Under the pieces are notes generated by a model, which did no database searches, had not been told where the DNA came from, and worked only from the letters and a program-made list of their open reading frames with translations. The position numbers and the translations under genes are program-made. A DNA stretch of 32,905 bases, taken from Parafrankia discariae. Its GTDB lineage: Bacteria; Actinomycetota; Actinomycetes; Frankiales; Frankiaceae. Each line of letters starts with the position of its first letter. The first letter of the stretch is position 1. The stretch spans positions 1 through 32,905 of the forward strand of contig NZ_KB891245.1 in the NCBI RefSeq assembly GCF_000373365.1. The letters run 5' to 3'. Positions 7,254 through 14,927 of the stretch are shown here, piece by piece.

Positions 7254-8087
7254 TTACGCGACCGCTTCCTCACCTGCCAGCGATGTGCGGTGCATCAGCC
7301 TGGACGAGGACGGTCCGTAGGGGAGGGCCCGGTGCAGCATCCCGGTGTTGTCCCAGATCACGAGGTCGCCCTGGGTCCAGCGGTGCCGCAGGACGAACTG
7401 CGGCTGGGTCGCCCAGTCCAGCAGGCGGTCGAGCAGCGCCCGCCCCTCGTCCGCGGGCAGGCCGACGACCTCGCCCGCGGTCGAGCCCACCAGCAGCGAC
7501 TTGCGGCCGTTGCGGCGGGTCCACACGATCGGCTGTTCCCGGGTCGGATTGCGATCCCAGGCCGCCCGCTCCTCGGGTGAGGGGTCGGGGTTGGCGACGA
7601 GCTGGGAGGCGGTGAAGCTGTGCAGGGCCCGCATGCCCGCCAGCTGTGCCTTCTCCTCGTCGGACAGCGCCTCGTAGGCGGCGTAGGTGTTGGCGAACTC
7701 GGTGTCGCCCTCCGGGTCGCCGGAGATCCGGCGGGCCGTGAGCAGCGTGGCCTTGTCCGGCACCTCGCCGGTGGTCCCGTCGATGTGCCAGTGGAACGTG
7801 GCCTCGCGGTACGCCGCCAGCTTGCTCTGCGACGCGTCGCGGGTGATCCGCTGGATTTCCTTGATTTCGTGGCCACCCATGGGGAGCGGCAGGACGTTGC
7901 CGAGCAGCCGGGCGAAGGCGACCAGGCCCTCGTCGTCGATGTCAGCCTCGCTGAAGACGACGACCCCGGTCTCCTCCAGAGCGGCCAGGGCGTCCTCGGC
8001 GACGCCCTTGTCGACGAGCTGCGTGCCCTTCAGCCCGCTGAACTCTGTGCCGGTGTTCGGAGTGATCTTCCTGATGGTGGTACCCAT
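7254..8087 (-). CDS. TauD/TfdA-family Fe(II)/2-oxoglutarate dioxygenase
   Basis: A 277-residue member of the TauD/TfdA family. It should couple oxidation of a substrate to decarboxylation of 2-oxoglutarate using mononuclear iron. The facial triad is visible as FHWHIDGTTG (His101, Asp103) and NTGMLHRALPY (His252). The 2-oxoglutarate-binding arginine is in SSRLMHRTSL (Arg263 or Arg267). Length is normal for the family. The ATG at 8087 is chosen because it lies 14 bp after the preceding stop, has AAGG upstream and starts the conserved sequence; earlier in-frame codons overlap the 114-residue gene. Placement directly after a Rieske oxygenase suggests a second oxygenation or a C-O bond cleavage in the same pathway. 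The substrate is unknown. Confidence 0.88.
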   Translation of the reverse strand: MGTTIRKITPNTGTEFSGLKGTQLVDKGVAEDALAALEETGVVVFSEADIDDEGLVAFARLLGNVLPLPMGGHEIKEIQRITRDASQSKLAAYREATFHWHIDGTTGEVPDKATLLTARRISGDPEGDTEFANTYAAYEALSDEEKAQLAGMRALHSFTASQLVANPDPSPEERAAWDRNPTREQPIVWTRRNGRKSLLVGSTAGEVVGLPADEGRALLDRLLDWATQPQFVLRHRWTQGDLVIWDNTGMLHRALPYGPSSSRLMHRTSLAGEEAVA

Positions 8088-8101
8088 GGCAGGTCGCCTT
8101 C

Positions 8102-8446
8102 TCAGAGGGCCGGTTCGACGGCGGTGTCGAAGAAAGCCGCGCCGGAGTCCGGGATCCGGGGCTGCTTGAAGATGTTCACCGGGTACGAAACCATGATCAT
8201 CGAGTAGAGCAGGCGCAGCAGCCGGGTGTCCTCGCCGGACAGGGCGTTCACGTCGCGGGTGTCGAGGTAGGCGATGGCCTCCTCGGCGAGCGGCGCGATC
8301 GCGTCGTAGAAGTCCTGCAGCTCGTCGATGGTCTTGGTCAGCCGCTTCTCGTAGCGCTCGACCCGAGTCGCCAGGTCCCAGTCGGCGACCCACGGCTCGA
8401 GGGCGCGGAACCGCTCGGGCAGGGATGTGTCCACGGTGGTGGTCAT
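8102..8446 (-). CDS. Hypothetical 114-residue protein of the Rieske operon
   Basis: I do not recognise a named family. The product is 114 residues, acidic in the middle and predicted mostly helical, with no signal peptide or membrane segment. Notable parts are LPERFRALEPWVADWDL (9-25), DELQDFYDAIAPLAEEAIAY (41-60) and YPVNIFKQPRIPDSG (88-102). The charged, heptad-like middle part could form a helical hairpin for protein contact. It lies 14 bp after the Rieske stop and 14 bp before the TauD-like start, so the three are surely cotranscribed. The ATG at 8446 has AGAGGA about 10 nt upstream. A role as a small partner or chaperone of the Rieske enzyme is inferred from position only. It does not look like a classical beta subunit, which is longer and NTF2-like. 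Confidence 0.82.
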   Translation of the reverse strand: MTTTVDTSLPERFRALEPWVADWDLATRVERYEKRLTKTIDELQDFYDAIAPLAEEAIAYLDTRDVNALSGEDTRLLRLLYSMIMVSYPVNIFKQPRIPDSGAAFFDTAVEPAL

Positions 8447-8460
8447 GTCGACGGGTTCCT

Positions 8461-9756
8461 CTACTTCTCGCTGCCGGCCTGGTGCGCCGCGACGGCGTCC
8501 CGGACGACCTTGTGGAACTGACGGATCATCAGCTCCATGTCGGACAGGTGGAACGTCTGCAGCGCCCGGTTGTTGAGCTGCGACCAGGTCGCCTCCACCG
8601 TGTTCGTGTCCTGCATCGCGAACTCGATGGTGCTGTCGACGACGAGCTCCTGGGCCAGCCGCTCGGAGGCGGTCTTCGGCTCGGGGAAGTAGATGTCGAC
8701 CTCGTAGGCGTGGGTGCCGACGGTCTCCGGGATGTACTGGTACGTGATGTAGTACCCGCGGCCCCAGAGCTGGACCGACAGGTTCGGGAACAGCCAGTAC
8801 TGGTCGTTGCTCCAGGACTGGACGTTGCCGGGGTTGCGGTTCGGGGTGAGGTGGCCGAGGTCCTCGCGGACGTCGTCCGGGCCGAACAGGCCGGCGCGGA
8901 ACAGCCGGTAGGCCCAGTTCATGTCCCGCTTGGCCGGGCCGACCGAGCCCTCCTTCTTCTTCAGGAGCGGCGGGCCGGGCACCGAGGTCAGCATGTGCGG
9001 GGTGAACAGGTCGTAGTGGTAGGAGTCCATCGGCGGGACGAGCTTCTCTGCCTCGGCGACGTTGGTGTTGAGGAACCGCCCGTGGACGTACGCCGGGTGG
9101 TACCACTCCAGCAGCGCGTCGATGCCGATCTTCCAGTTGCCCTTGACCTTGGTCCGGAACGACCAGTGGTTGGTGAACTTCTCGAACGGCCAGCTCTCCA
9201 GCTCGGTGGCCAGCTTCTCACCGAGGAACTGGCGCAGCGGCGGGGCGTCCTGGCTGAAGTTCACGAAGATGAACCCGGCGAAGACCTCGCAGCGCAGCTG
9301 CGGCATGGCGAGCTCGTCGTCGGGCAGCGACTCGAAGAACTCGTTGCGCTTGGTGACGTAGGTGCACTTGCCGTCGAGGCCGTAGCGCCAGCCGTGGTAC
9401 TTGCAGGCGAACTGCCGGGCGCTGCCCTGGGTCTCGTTGGTCGGGTGCTCCTGCCAGACGACCTTGTTCCCGCGGTGCGCGCAGATGTTGTGCAGCGCGT
9501 ACACCTCACCGTCGGTGTGCCGGGTGATCACGATCGATCCCAGGCCGACGAACTCGCGGGTGAAGAACGTCCCGTTGCGGGGCAGCTGCTCCATCCGGCC
9601 GACCTTCAGCCAGGTCCGCTTGAAAATCGCCTCACGCTCGGCCTGGAAGAACTCCTCGGAGATCGAGTCCTCGTAGTCGACCGGACCGGTGTCGAGGTTC
9701 GGGTACCCCGGTGTGTACTTGCCTCTGCCGGTCGCAAGCTTTTCCTGGATGGCCAT
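8461..9756 (-). CDS. Rieske [2Fe-2S] aromatic-ring-hydroxylating oxygenase, alpha subunit
   Basis: A 431-residue oxygenase alpha subunit. The N-terminal Rieske domain has NICAHRGN (Cys92, His94) and FACKYHGWRYG (Cys118, His121). The spacer between His94 and Cys118 is 23 residues, longer than the common 15-17. The catalytic domain has NWKIGIDALLEWYHPAYVHG, where His220 and His225 are iron ligands. Glu217 sits where most family members have the bridging aspartate that passes electrons between subunits; carnitine oxygenase CntA also uses Glu here. No reductase or ferredoxin gene is in the window, so electrons must come from elsewhere. The ATG at 9756 is chosen over a TTG at 9765 because AGAGGGG lies 9 nt upstream of it and abuts the TTG. 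It is the third gene of the operon. Confidence 0.93.
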   Translation of the reverse strand: MAIQEKLATGRGKYTPGYPNLDTGPVDYEDSISEEFFQAEREAIFKRTWLKVGRMEQLPRNGTFFTREFVGLGSIVITRHTDGEVYALHNICAHRGNKVVWQEHPTNETQGSARQFACKYHGWRYGLDGKCTYVTKRNEFFESLPDDELAMPQLRCEVFAGFIFVNFSQDAPPLRQFLGEKLATELESWPFEKFTNHWSFRTKVKGNWKIGIDALLEWYHPAYVHGRFLNTNVAEAEKLVPPMDSYHYDLFTPHMLTSVPGPPLLKKKEGSVGPAKRDMNWAYRLFRAGLFGPDDVREDLGHLTPNRNPGNVQSWSNDQYWLFPNLSVQLWGRGYYITYQYIPETVGTHAYEVDIYFPEPKTASERLAQELVVDSTIEFAMQDTNTVEATWSQLNNRALQTFHLSDMELMIRQFHKVVRDAVAAHQAGSEK

Positions 9757-9793
9757 CGGCTTCAACCCCTCTCGCAGGATGATTAACTCGGTG

Positions 9794-10984
9794 TCAGATC
9801 ACTCCATCGGCGCGCAGGCGCGCGATCTCCTCCGGAGTGCGTCTCAGTAGTTCGGTGAGTACGTCGTCGGTGTGGGCGCCGAGCTCCGGTCCCAACCAGC
9901 GAATCTCACCCGGGGTGTCGGACAGCGCCGGGATCACTCCGGGCACTGCCAACGGGCCGATCCGGGACTCCTCGACGGTGATCGTCTCGCGGTGCTTGTA
10001 CTGAGGATCGTCGAAGATGTCGGCGATGGAGTAGAGCTGGCCGGCCGGCACCTGGGCCTCACGGCACCGGGCGAGCGCCTCGTCGCACGGCAGGGAGCCC
10101 ACCCACCCGCCGACCAGTTCGTTGACCAGGTCGCGGGCGGCCAGCCGCTTCGCCTTCGGCCCCAGCTCGTCCTCGTTCGCCAGTTCGGGACGTTCCATGG
10201 CCCGGGCCAGCCGGGCGAACATGTCGTCGTTGGAGCAGGCGATCGCGATCCAGCGGTCGTCCTTGGTCCGGTAGTGACTGTGCGGGAGCACGTTGACGGT
10301 GTCGGCGCCCATCCGCTCGCGGACGTACCCGAACTGCTGGTAGGCGGGGGCGATCTCGTCGAGCGCCCGGAAGATCGTCTCGTACAGGGCCAGATCGACG
10401 ACCTGGCCCTTCCCGGTGCTCTCCCGGGCGCGCAGGGCCATCAGGACGCCGATGACCCCGTACAGCCCCGTCATGTAGTCGGCCAGCGAGGTGGAGCCCG
10501 GGGTGACCGGCGTGCCGCCCGGCTCGCCGGCCAGGTAGGCCAGCCCCGAGAACGCGTGGGCGATCCGCGCGAAGCCGGGCAGGCTCCGGTTGGGCCCCGA
10601 CTGCCCGTAGGCGGAGACCCGCAGCAGGATCGCGCGCGGGTTCAGCTCCTCGATCACCTCGGGGCCGAGGCCCCAGCGTTCGAGGACACCGGGCCGGAAG
10701 TTCTCGATCACGATGTCGGCGGTGGCGATGAGCTCCCGGAGGATCTCGAGGCCACGGGGATCGCCGAGGTTGAGCGTCACCGATCGTTTGTTGCGGCTTT
10801 CGCTGAGCCAGACCAGGGTGTCGCCGCAGTCCGTGTCGGTGCCGAAGCGGCGAAGGTTGTCGCCGGTGCCGGGCCGCTCGACCTTGATGATGTCGGCCCC
10901 GAACTCGCCGAGCACCGTGGCGCAGAACGGCCCCGCGAGGTAGGTGCCCAGGTCGAGGACCCGGACGCCCTGGAGTGCGTGCAT
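9794..10984 (-). CDS. Class III CoA-transferase (CaiB/BaiF family)
   Basis: A 396-residue family III CoA-transferase, which moves CoA from a donor thioester to a carboxylate through an aspartyl intermediate. Family features are the opening GVRVLDLGTYLAGPFCATVLG, FGADIIKVERPGTGD, SRNKRSVTLNL and ENFRPGVLERWG. The catalytic Asp is Asp169 in TSLADYMTGLYG, the same number as in formyl-CoA transferase. The ATG at 10984 has GGAGG 9 nt upstream. It is 44 bp after the OCH-like gene and 37 bp before the Rieske gene. In this operon it probably activates a carboxylic acid, perhaps the product of ring hydrolysis, for beta-oxidation. Confidence 0.93.
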   Translation of the reverse strand: MHALQGVRVLDLGTYLAGPFCATVLGEFGADIIKVERPGTGDNLRRFGTDTDCGDTLVWLSESRNKRSVTLNLGDPRGLEILRELIATADIVIENFRPGVLERWGLGPEVIEELNPRAILLRVSAYGQSGPNRSLPGFARIAHAFSGLAYLAGEPGGTPVTPGSTSLADYMTGLYGVIGVLMALRARESTGKGQVVDLALYETIFRALDEIAPAYQQFGYVRERMGADTVNVLPHSHYRTKDDRWIAIACSNDDMFARLARAMERPELANEDELGPKAKRLAARDLVNELVGGWVGSLPCDEALARCREAQVPAGQLYSIADIFDDPQYKHRETITVEESRIGPLAVPGVIPALSDTPGEIRWLGPELGAHTDDVLTELLRRTPEEIARLRADGVI

Positions 10985-11028
10985 GCTGTCAGCCTCCGTG
11001 GTCGGCGATTCGACGTCCAGGTCGATTC

Positions 11029-11892
11029 TTAGTCCGACCAGGGCTGTGCGTCCCACGGTCTGTCCAACGGCTCCATCCCGCCACCGAACGGGAAGAACTC
11101 CCGCTGGGCGTAGGTCTCCCGACCGAGGCCGTGACCGAGCTCGTTCAGGAAGGCGCGCTTGAGGTCCTGGGTGAACAGCTCGCGGGTGTAGCGCAGCACG
11201 AGTGGGGGCTTGCGCACCAGCTCCCGCGCGAGCTCCCAGGCCCGGTCGAGGAGCTGCTCCTTCGGGTGCACCTCGGCGACGGCGCCCCAGGCGAGCGCCT
11301 CCTGGGCGCCGAGCTTCTTCCCGGTGAGCAGCAGGTAACGGGCGCGGTTGTGGCCGACGAGGAACGGCCAGATGACGTGCTGCCCGTCGCCGGGGACCTG
11401 GCCGCGGGGGAAGTGCGACACGTCCTGGAAGTAGGCGTCCTCGGAGGCCAGCACGATGTCGCCCATCAGCGGGACCTCGGAGTGGATGTTGCACGGGCCG
11501 TTGACCGCGCTGATCATGGGGACGCCGACGTCGAGGACGTTGTTGATCAGGTTGCGGTTGTACCAGGCCTTCTCGTCGAGCTTGCGCAGCCCGCGGTCGC
11601 CCGGCATCAGCCGGTACTCCGGCTTCTCCGGGGGCTCGCCGCTCGGGAGGTTGCCCCAGTTGGCGTTGTAGTTCGCGCCGGTGCCGGTGTGGATCAGGAT
11701 CTTGATCTCGCGGTCGCCCGCGACGTCGGCGAACGCGTCGGCCATGTCGTCGTGGGACTTCCAGTCCCACACCAGGCTGCCGCCGTTGGTGTGGCACTGC
11801 ATGAGCAGGATGCCGTCCTCGTCTAACTCGAACCGGTAGTTGGCGTACCGGGCCTCGTACTCCTTGAACCTCGTCCGCTTGACCATCCCCAT
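11029..11892 (-). CDS. Crotonase-fold protein resembling 6-oxocamphor hydrolase (C-C bond hydrolase)
   Basis: A 287-residue crotonase-superfamily protein whose closest remembered relative is Rhodococcus 6-oxocamphor hydrolase (OCH), a beta-diketone hydrolase that opens bicyclic diketones by a retro-Claisen reaction without CoA. Shared blocks are GGSLVW (37-42), VNGPCNIHSEVPLMGDIVLA and HFPRGQVPGDGQHVIWP. The OCH residues Trp40, His122, His145 and Asp154 correspond to Trp42, His137, His160 and Asp169. An extra stretch of about 20 residues lies at 75-108 (NYNANWGNLP onward). The ATG at 11892 and the ATG at 11886 are both possible; AAGGG fits the second better. It is the first gene of the minus-strand operon. 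I expect hydrolysis of a cyclic 1,3-diketone; a plain enoyl-CoA hydratase is less likely. Confidence 0.85.
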   Translation of the reverse strand: MGMVKRTRFKEYEARYANYRFELDEDGILLMQCHTNGGSLVWDWKSHDDMADAFADVAGDREIKILIHTGTGANYNANWGNLPSGEPPEKPEYRLMPGDRGLRKLDEKAWYNRNLINNVLDVGVPMISAVNGPCNIHSEVPLMGDIVLASEDAYFQDVSHFPRGQVPGDGQHVIWPFLVGHNRARYLLLTGKKLGAQEALAWGAVAEVHPKEQLLDRAWELARELVRKPPLVLRYTRELFTQDLKRAFLNELGHGLGRETYAQREFFPFGGGMEPLDRPWDAQPWSD

Positions 11893-11944
11893 GTCCCTTC
11901 GGCGCGGCGCGGGAGAACGGCGATCTTCCCTTGCGGAAGTGACG

Positions 11945-11973
11945 TTACCACATATCCAAGGTCGTCCTATAGT
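11945..11973 (+). promoter_or_regulatory. Candidate promoter of the LLM oxidoreductase in a 106-bp divergent gap
   Basis: TTACCA (11945-11950) and TATAGT (11968-11973) are separated by 17 bp. Transcription would start near 11980, giving a leader of about 20 nt that lacks a clear ribosome binding site. The same 106-bp gap must also hold the promoter of the leftward operon, so one regulator could control both. Confidence 0.4.
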
Positions 11974-11998
11974 CGGACGCGCATGTTATTCTCCGTCG

Positions 11999-12976
11999 AT
12001 GTCAACCTTGCGGCCGTTCCGCTTCGCTGTCCAGGCCACGAAGGCCAAGTCCGGGGCGGAGTGGCGTGACCTCGCCCGCCGCGCCGAGGATCTTGGGTAC
12101 TCGACGCTCTTCCTGGCCGATCACTACCTGGGGCACGGGCCGGCGCAGAAGGAAGCGAAGTGGCCACCGCAGTACCTGGCGCCCATCGCGGCGATGGCCA
12201 CGGCCGCGGCGGTCACCGAGACGCTGCGGGTCGGCTGCCGGGTCTTCTGCATCGACTACCACGTGCCGGCCGTGCTGGCGAAGGAGACGGCGACGATCGA
12301 CCTGCTCTCCGACGGCCGCCTCGAACTGGGGATCGGCGCGGGTTGGAGCGAGCCCGAGTACCGGGCGTTGGGCGTCCCGTTCGAGACGCCGGGCCAGCGG
12401 ATCAGGAAACTGACCGAGGTGATCGCGCTGCTGCGGGCGCACTGGTCCGGGCAGGACCTCGATCAGCACGGGGAGTTCGTCAACGTCACCGGTTACGCCG
12501 GGCTGCCGCGTCCGGTGCAGCAGCCGCACCCGCCGATCATGATCGGCGGCGGCCGCCGCCGGGTGCTCTCCCTCGCCGGGCGGGAGGCCGACATCGTGAG
12601 CATCTCCACCGTGCCGTTCGCGGCGGTGAACGATGACGGCCTGACGCCCGCCGAGGAGGCGGCGCGCCGGTTGGGCTACGTCCGTGACGCGGCCGGTGAG
12701 CGCTTCGCCGGCATCGACATCGAGACCTCGCCGTTCTTCACCCGGATCACCAAGGACGCCGAGGAGGCCGACGCGGCCGTCGCCCGGGTCGCGGTGGCGA
12801 TGCGGGTGGACCCGGTGAGCCTGCCGGACCATCCGAACATGCTGGTGGGCTCCCCGGACGAGGTCGTCGAGCGCCTCCAGGAACGCCGCGAGGCGTTCGG
12901 GATGAACTACATCACCGTCCAGCAGACGGAGCTCGAGAGCTTCGCTCCCGTCGCCGCGCGCCTCAGCGGGAGCTAG
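11999..12976 (+). CDS. LLM-class F420-dependent oxidoreductase (TIGR03621-like)
   Basis: A 325-residue luciferase-like TIM-barrel protein of the actinobacterial F420-dependent group. It opens RPFRFAVQ, then has LARRAEDLGYSTLFLADHY, APIAAMATAAAVTETLRVG, LAKETATIDLLSDGRLELGI (the common LLM signature) and GGGRRRVLSLAGREADIV. The cofactor is inferred from subfamily resemblance; FMN use cannot be excluded. The ATG at 11999 is chosen because homologous sequence starts there; it has no strong ribosome binding site. It is divergent from the OCH-like/CoA-transferase/Rieske operon with only 106 bp between, so it is probably co-regulated and supplies a redox step in the same pathway. Confidence 0.88.
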   Translation: MSTLRPFRFAVQATKAKSGAEWRDLARRAEDLGYSTLFLADHYLGHGPAQKEAKWPPQYLAPIAAMATAAAVTETLRVGCRVFCIDYHVPAVLAKETATIDLLSDGRLELGIGAGWSEPEYRALGVPFETPGQRIRKLTEVIALLRAHWSGQDLDQHGEFVNVTGYAGLPRPVQQPHPPIMIGGGRRRVLSLAGREADIVSISTVPFAAVNDDGLTPAEEAARRLGYVRDAAGERFAGIDIETSPFFTRITKDAEEADAAVARVAVAMRVDPVSLPDHPNMLVGSPDEVVERLQERREAFGMNYITVQQTELESFAPVAARLSGS

Positions 12977-12996
12977 GCGATGGCCGCGGGCCGGCG

Positions 12997-13026
12997 GACG
13001 GGTCGCCGTGGACCGGGCGACCCGTC
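12997..13026. terminator. Bidirectional terminator between LLM and SDR genes
   Basis: A perfect 11-bp stem (12997-13007 with 13016-13026) has an 8-nt loop and can extend outward through GCCGG/CCGGC with a bulge. It lies in the 67-bp gap between the convergent LLM and SDR genes and fits a shared terminator. Confidence 0.65.
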
Positions 13027-13043
13027 ACCGGCGCCGCGGCGCC

Positions 13044-13811
13044 TCAGCGGGCCACGTACCCGCCGTCCACCGGGATGGCGGTTCCGGTGACGAACGACGA
13101 CTCGTCGCTGGCGAGGAACAGCGCGGCCGCCGCCAGCTCCTGCGGGCGGCCCCACCGCCGCATCGGCTGGGGCAGGTTGGCGACGGGGGGCTCGGAGTCG
13201 TCGGCCGCGTTCGCCAGGCCCGTCCACGTCATGCCCGGGCAGATGGCGTTGACCCGGACCCCGGACTCGGCGAAGTCCAGCGCGGCGGACTTGGTCATCT
13301 GCACGACCCCGCCCTTGGCCGCCGAATATATGGCCTGGTCCTTCCAGCCGACGAGACCGGCGGCCGAGGCGGTGTTGATGACCGACCCGCCGCCGCCGCG
13401 CAGCATGGCGGCGATTCCGAACTTCATTCCGAGGAAGACGCCTTTGAGGTTGACCGCGATCAGTTTGTCGAAGGTCTCCTCGTCGAACTCGGTGATCGGT
13501 TTGCGTGGGCCACCGCCACCGGCATTGTTGAACAGCACGTCGAGCCGCCCGAACTCCTGCACGGCGGTGTCGATCATATTCTGCACGTCGGCCGAGGAGG
13601 TGACGTCGACGTGTACCGGAACGGAGCCGTCACCGATAGTCGCCGCGGTTTCCTTCTCCCGGCCACTGAAGTCGGCGCAGACGACGCGTGCGCCCTCGCG
13701 CGCGAACAGCAGGGCGGCTGACCGGCCTATGCCGGAGCCCGCGCCCGTGATAACCGCGACCTTCCCCTCGAGGCGTCGCGCCGGAGTGGAATCCCTTAAT
13801 TGCTCGCCCAT
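13044..13811 (-). CDS. Short-chain dehydrogenase/reductase (SDR)
   Basis: A 255-residue classical SDR. TGAGSGIG (22-29) binds the nucleotide, and Asp47 at the end of the second strand (CADF) suggests NAD(H). FNNAG is at 94-98. Ser149, Tyr162 and Lys166 (IYSAAKGG) form the active site. The C terminus has VTGTAIPVDGGYVA. It most resembles 3-oxoacyl reductase or cyclic-alcohol dehydrogenase types; the substrate is open. The start is uncertain: the ATG at 13811 begins normal family sequence, but an ATG at 13832 is also in frame and neither has a strong ribosome binding site. It converges on the LLM gene and lies downstream of the CitE-like gene, beyond that gene's terminator, so it is probably transcribed alone. 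Confidence 0.9.
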   Translation of the reverse strand: MGEQLRDSTPARRLEGKVAVITGAGSGIGRSAALLFAREGARVVCADFSGREKETAATIGDGSVPVHVDVTSSADVQNMIDTAVQEFGRLDVLFNNAGGGGPRKPITEFDEETFDKLIAVNLKGVFLGMKFGIAAMLRGGGGSVINTASAAGLVGWKDQAIYSAAKGGVVQMTKSAALDFAESGVRVNAICPGMTWTGLANAADDSEPPVANLPQPMRRWGRPQELAAAALFLASDESSFVTGTAIPVDGGYVAR

Positions 13812-13896
13812 GGCCGTCAGTCTACACATCATGTCATGGAGGTAAAGATGTCCCGCGAATAGTTCGAGTGACGTGGGCCTGGCATGCCGGTGATGT

Positions 13897-13945
13897 CCGA
13901 CAAACCGCGCGAGGTTTCTCCGGTAAACCCCGCGCGGTTTTTCGG
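13897..13945 (-). terminator. Terminator hairpin after the CitE-like gene
   Basis: Arms 13897-13914 and 13928-13945 pair over 18 positions with two mismatches, and TTT/AAA at the loop edges extends the stem to 21. It starts 46 bp downstream of the stop of the minus-strand CitE-like gene. An unpaired-T tract is absent. It separates that gene from the next SDR. Confidence 0.6.
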
Positions 13946-13991
13946 CATGCGCGTTTCCGGGGTGGGCGGGCGGCCTCGCCCACCCCGCGGC

Positions 13992-14927
13992 TCATCGGCC
14001 GGCGAGGGCCGCCTTGTGCAGGACGTTGGCGGCCAGGCGCATGTGGGCGGCGTCGACGAGCCGCCCGTCGCGGCCGATCGCGCCGACCCCGTCCGCCTCG
14101 GACTCGCGGTAGATCTTCACCGCCTCGTGCGCCTCGGCCACCTCCTGCTCGGTCGGCGCGAACACCTCGTTGGCGATGGGCACCTGCGCCGGGTGGATGG
14201 CCCACTTCCCGTCGAAGCCGAGCAGGCTCGCGTGGGTGGCCGACCGGCGGTACCCGTCGACGTCCTGGTAGGCGGGGTACGGGGCGTCGATCGCGTCGAT
14301 GCCCGCCCCGCGCGCCGCCGAGAGCACCTGGACCCGCGCGAAGTGCCAGAAGTCGCCGGGGTACTCCCCGACGGGGTCGAAGTTGCCGTCCACCCGGGCG
14401 CGCAGCGACGCCGAGAGGTCACCGGCGCCGAAGATGATCGCCTCCAGCCGGCTGCTGGACCGGGCGATCTCGGCGGCGTTGGACAGACCCTCGGCCTCCT
14501 CGATCAGCACCTCCAGCCCGATCCGCCGGGTCAGCCCGAGCTTCGTCTCGAGCTGGGTCAGCAGGACGTCGACCCACCAGACGTCGCGCGCCGAGCGGGC
14601 CTTGGGAACGATGAGCACGTCGAGCGACGCGCCCGCCCCGGTGACGATCTCGATGATGTCGTCGTGGCACCAGGGCGTGTCCAGACCGTTCACCCGGACG
14701 GCGCGGACAGTGTGCCCCCAGTCCAGGTTGGTGAGCGCGCCGACGGCGATACCGCGGGCGGCCTCCTTGGCCGACGGCGCGCAGGCGTCCTCCAGGTCGA
14801 GAAAGACGAGGTCCGCTCCCGAACCGGCGGCCTTCTGGCACATCTTCTCGCTGCTGGCCGGGGTGGCCAGTTCCGAGCGACGGGCGCGCGGCCTGGTGAC
14901 GTTGGATTCTTCCGCTCTACCGGACAC
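13992..14927 (-). CDS. HpcH/HpaI aldolase / citrate lyase beta-like protein (CitE family)
   Basis: A 311-residue TIM-barrel lyase of the CitE/malyl-CoA lyase family, which cleaves or condenses 3-hydroxyacyl-CoA-type substrates with a divalent metal. LVFLDLEDACAP (40-51) and VRVNGLD with Arg78 are the family's CoA and substrate sites. The metal ligands are Glu143 in LIEEAEG and Asp170 in FGAGDLSASL. LLGFDGKWAIHPAQV near the C terminus is the conserved lid region. The GTG at 14927 is chosen because GGGAGG lies 5 nt upstream. No citrate lyase alpha or gamma subunit is nearby, so a stand-alone malyl-CoA or beta-hydroxyacyl-CoA lyase is more likely than citrate lyase. It could make acetyl-CoA or glyoxylate from a pathway end product. 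Confidence 0.9.
   Translation of the reverse strand: MSGRAEESNVTRPRARRSELATPASSEKMCQKAAGSGADLVFLDLEDACAPSAKEAARGIAVGALTNLDWGHTVRAVRVNGLDTPWCHDDIIEIVTGAGASLDVLIVPKARSARDVWWVDVLLTQLETKLGLTRRIGLEVLIEEAEGLSNAAEIARSSSRLEAIIFGAGDLSASLRARVDGNFDPVGEYPGDFWHFARVQVLSAARGAGIDAIDAPYPAYQDVDGYRRSATHASLLGFDGKWAIHPAQVPIANEVFAPTEQEVAEAHEAVKIYRESEADGVGAIGRDGRLVDAAHMRLAANVLHKAALAGR

Noticed and set aside
8425-9786. Plus-strand frame of 453 codons opposite the Rieske gene
   Set aside because: Val/Leu/Arg/Gly-rich antisense shadow without recognisable sequence.
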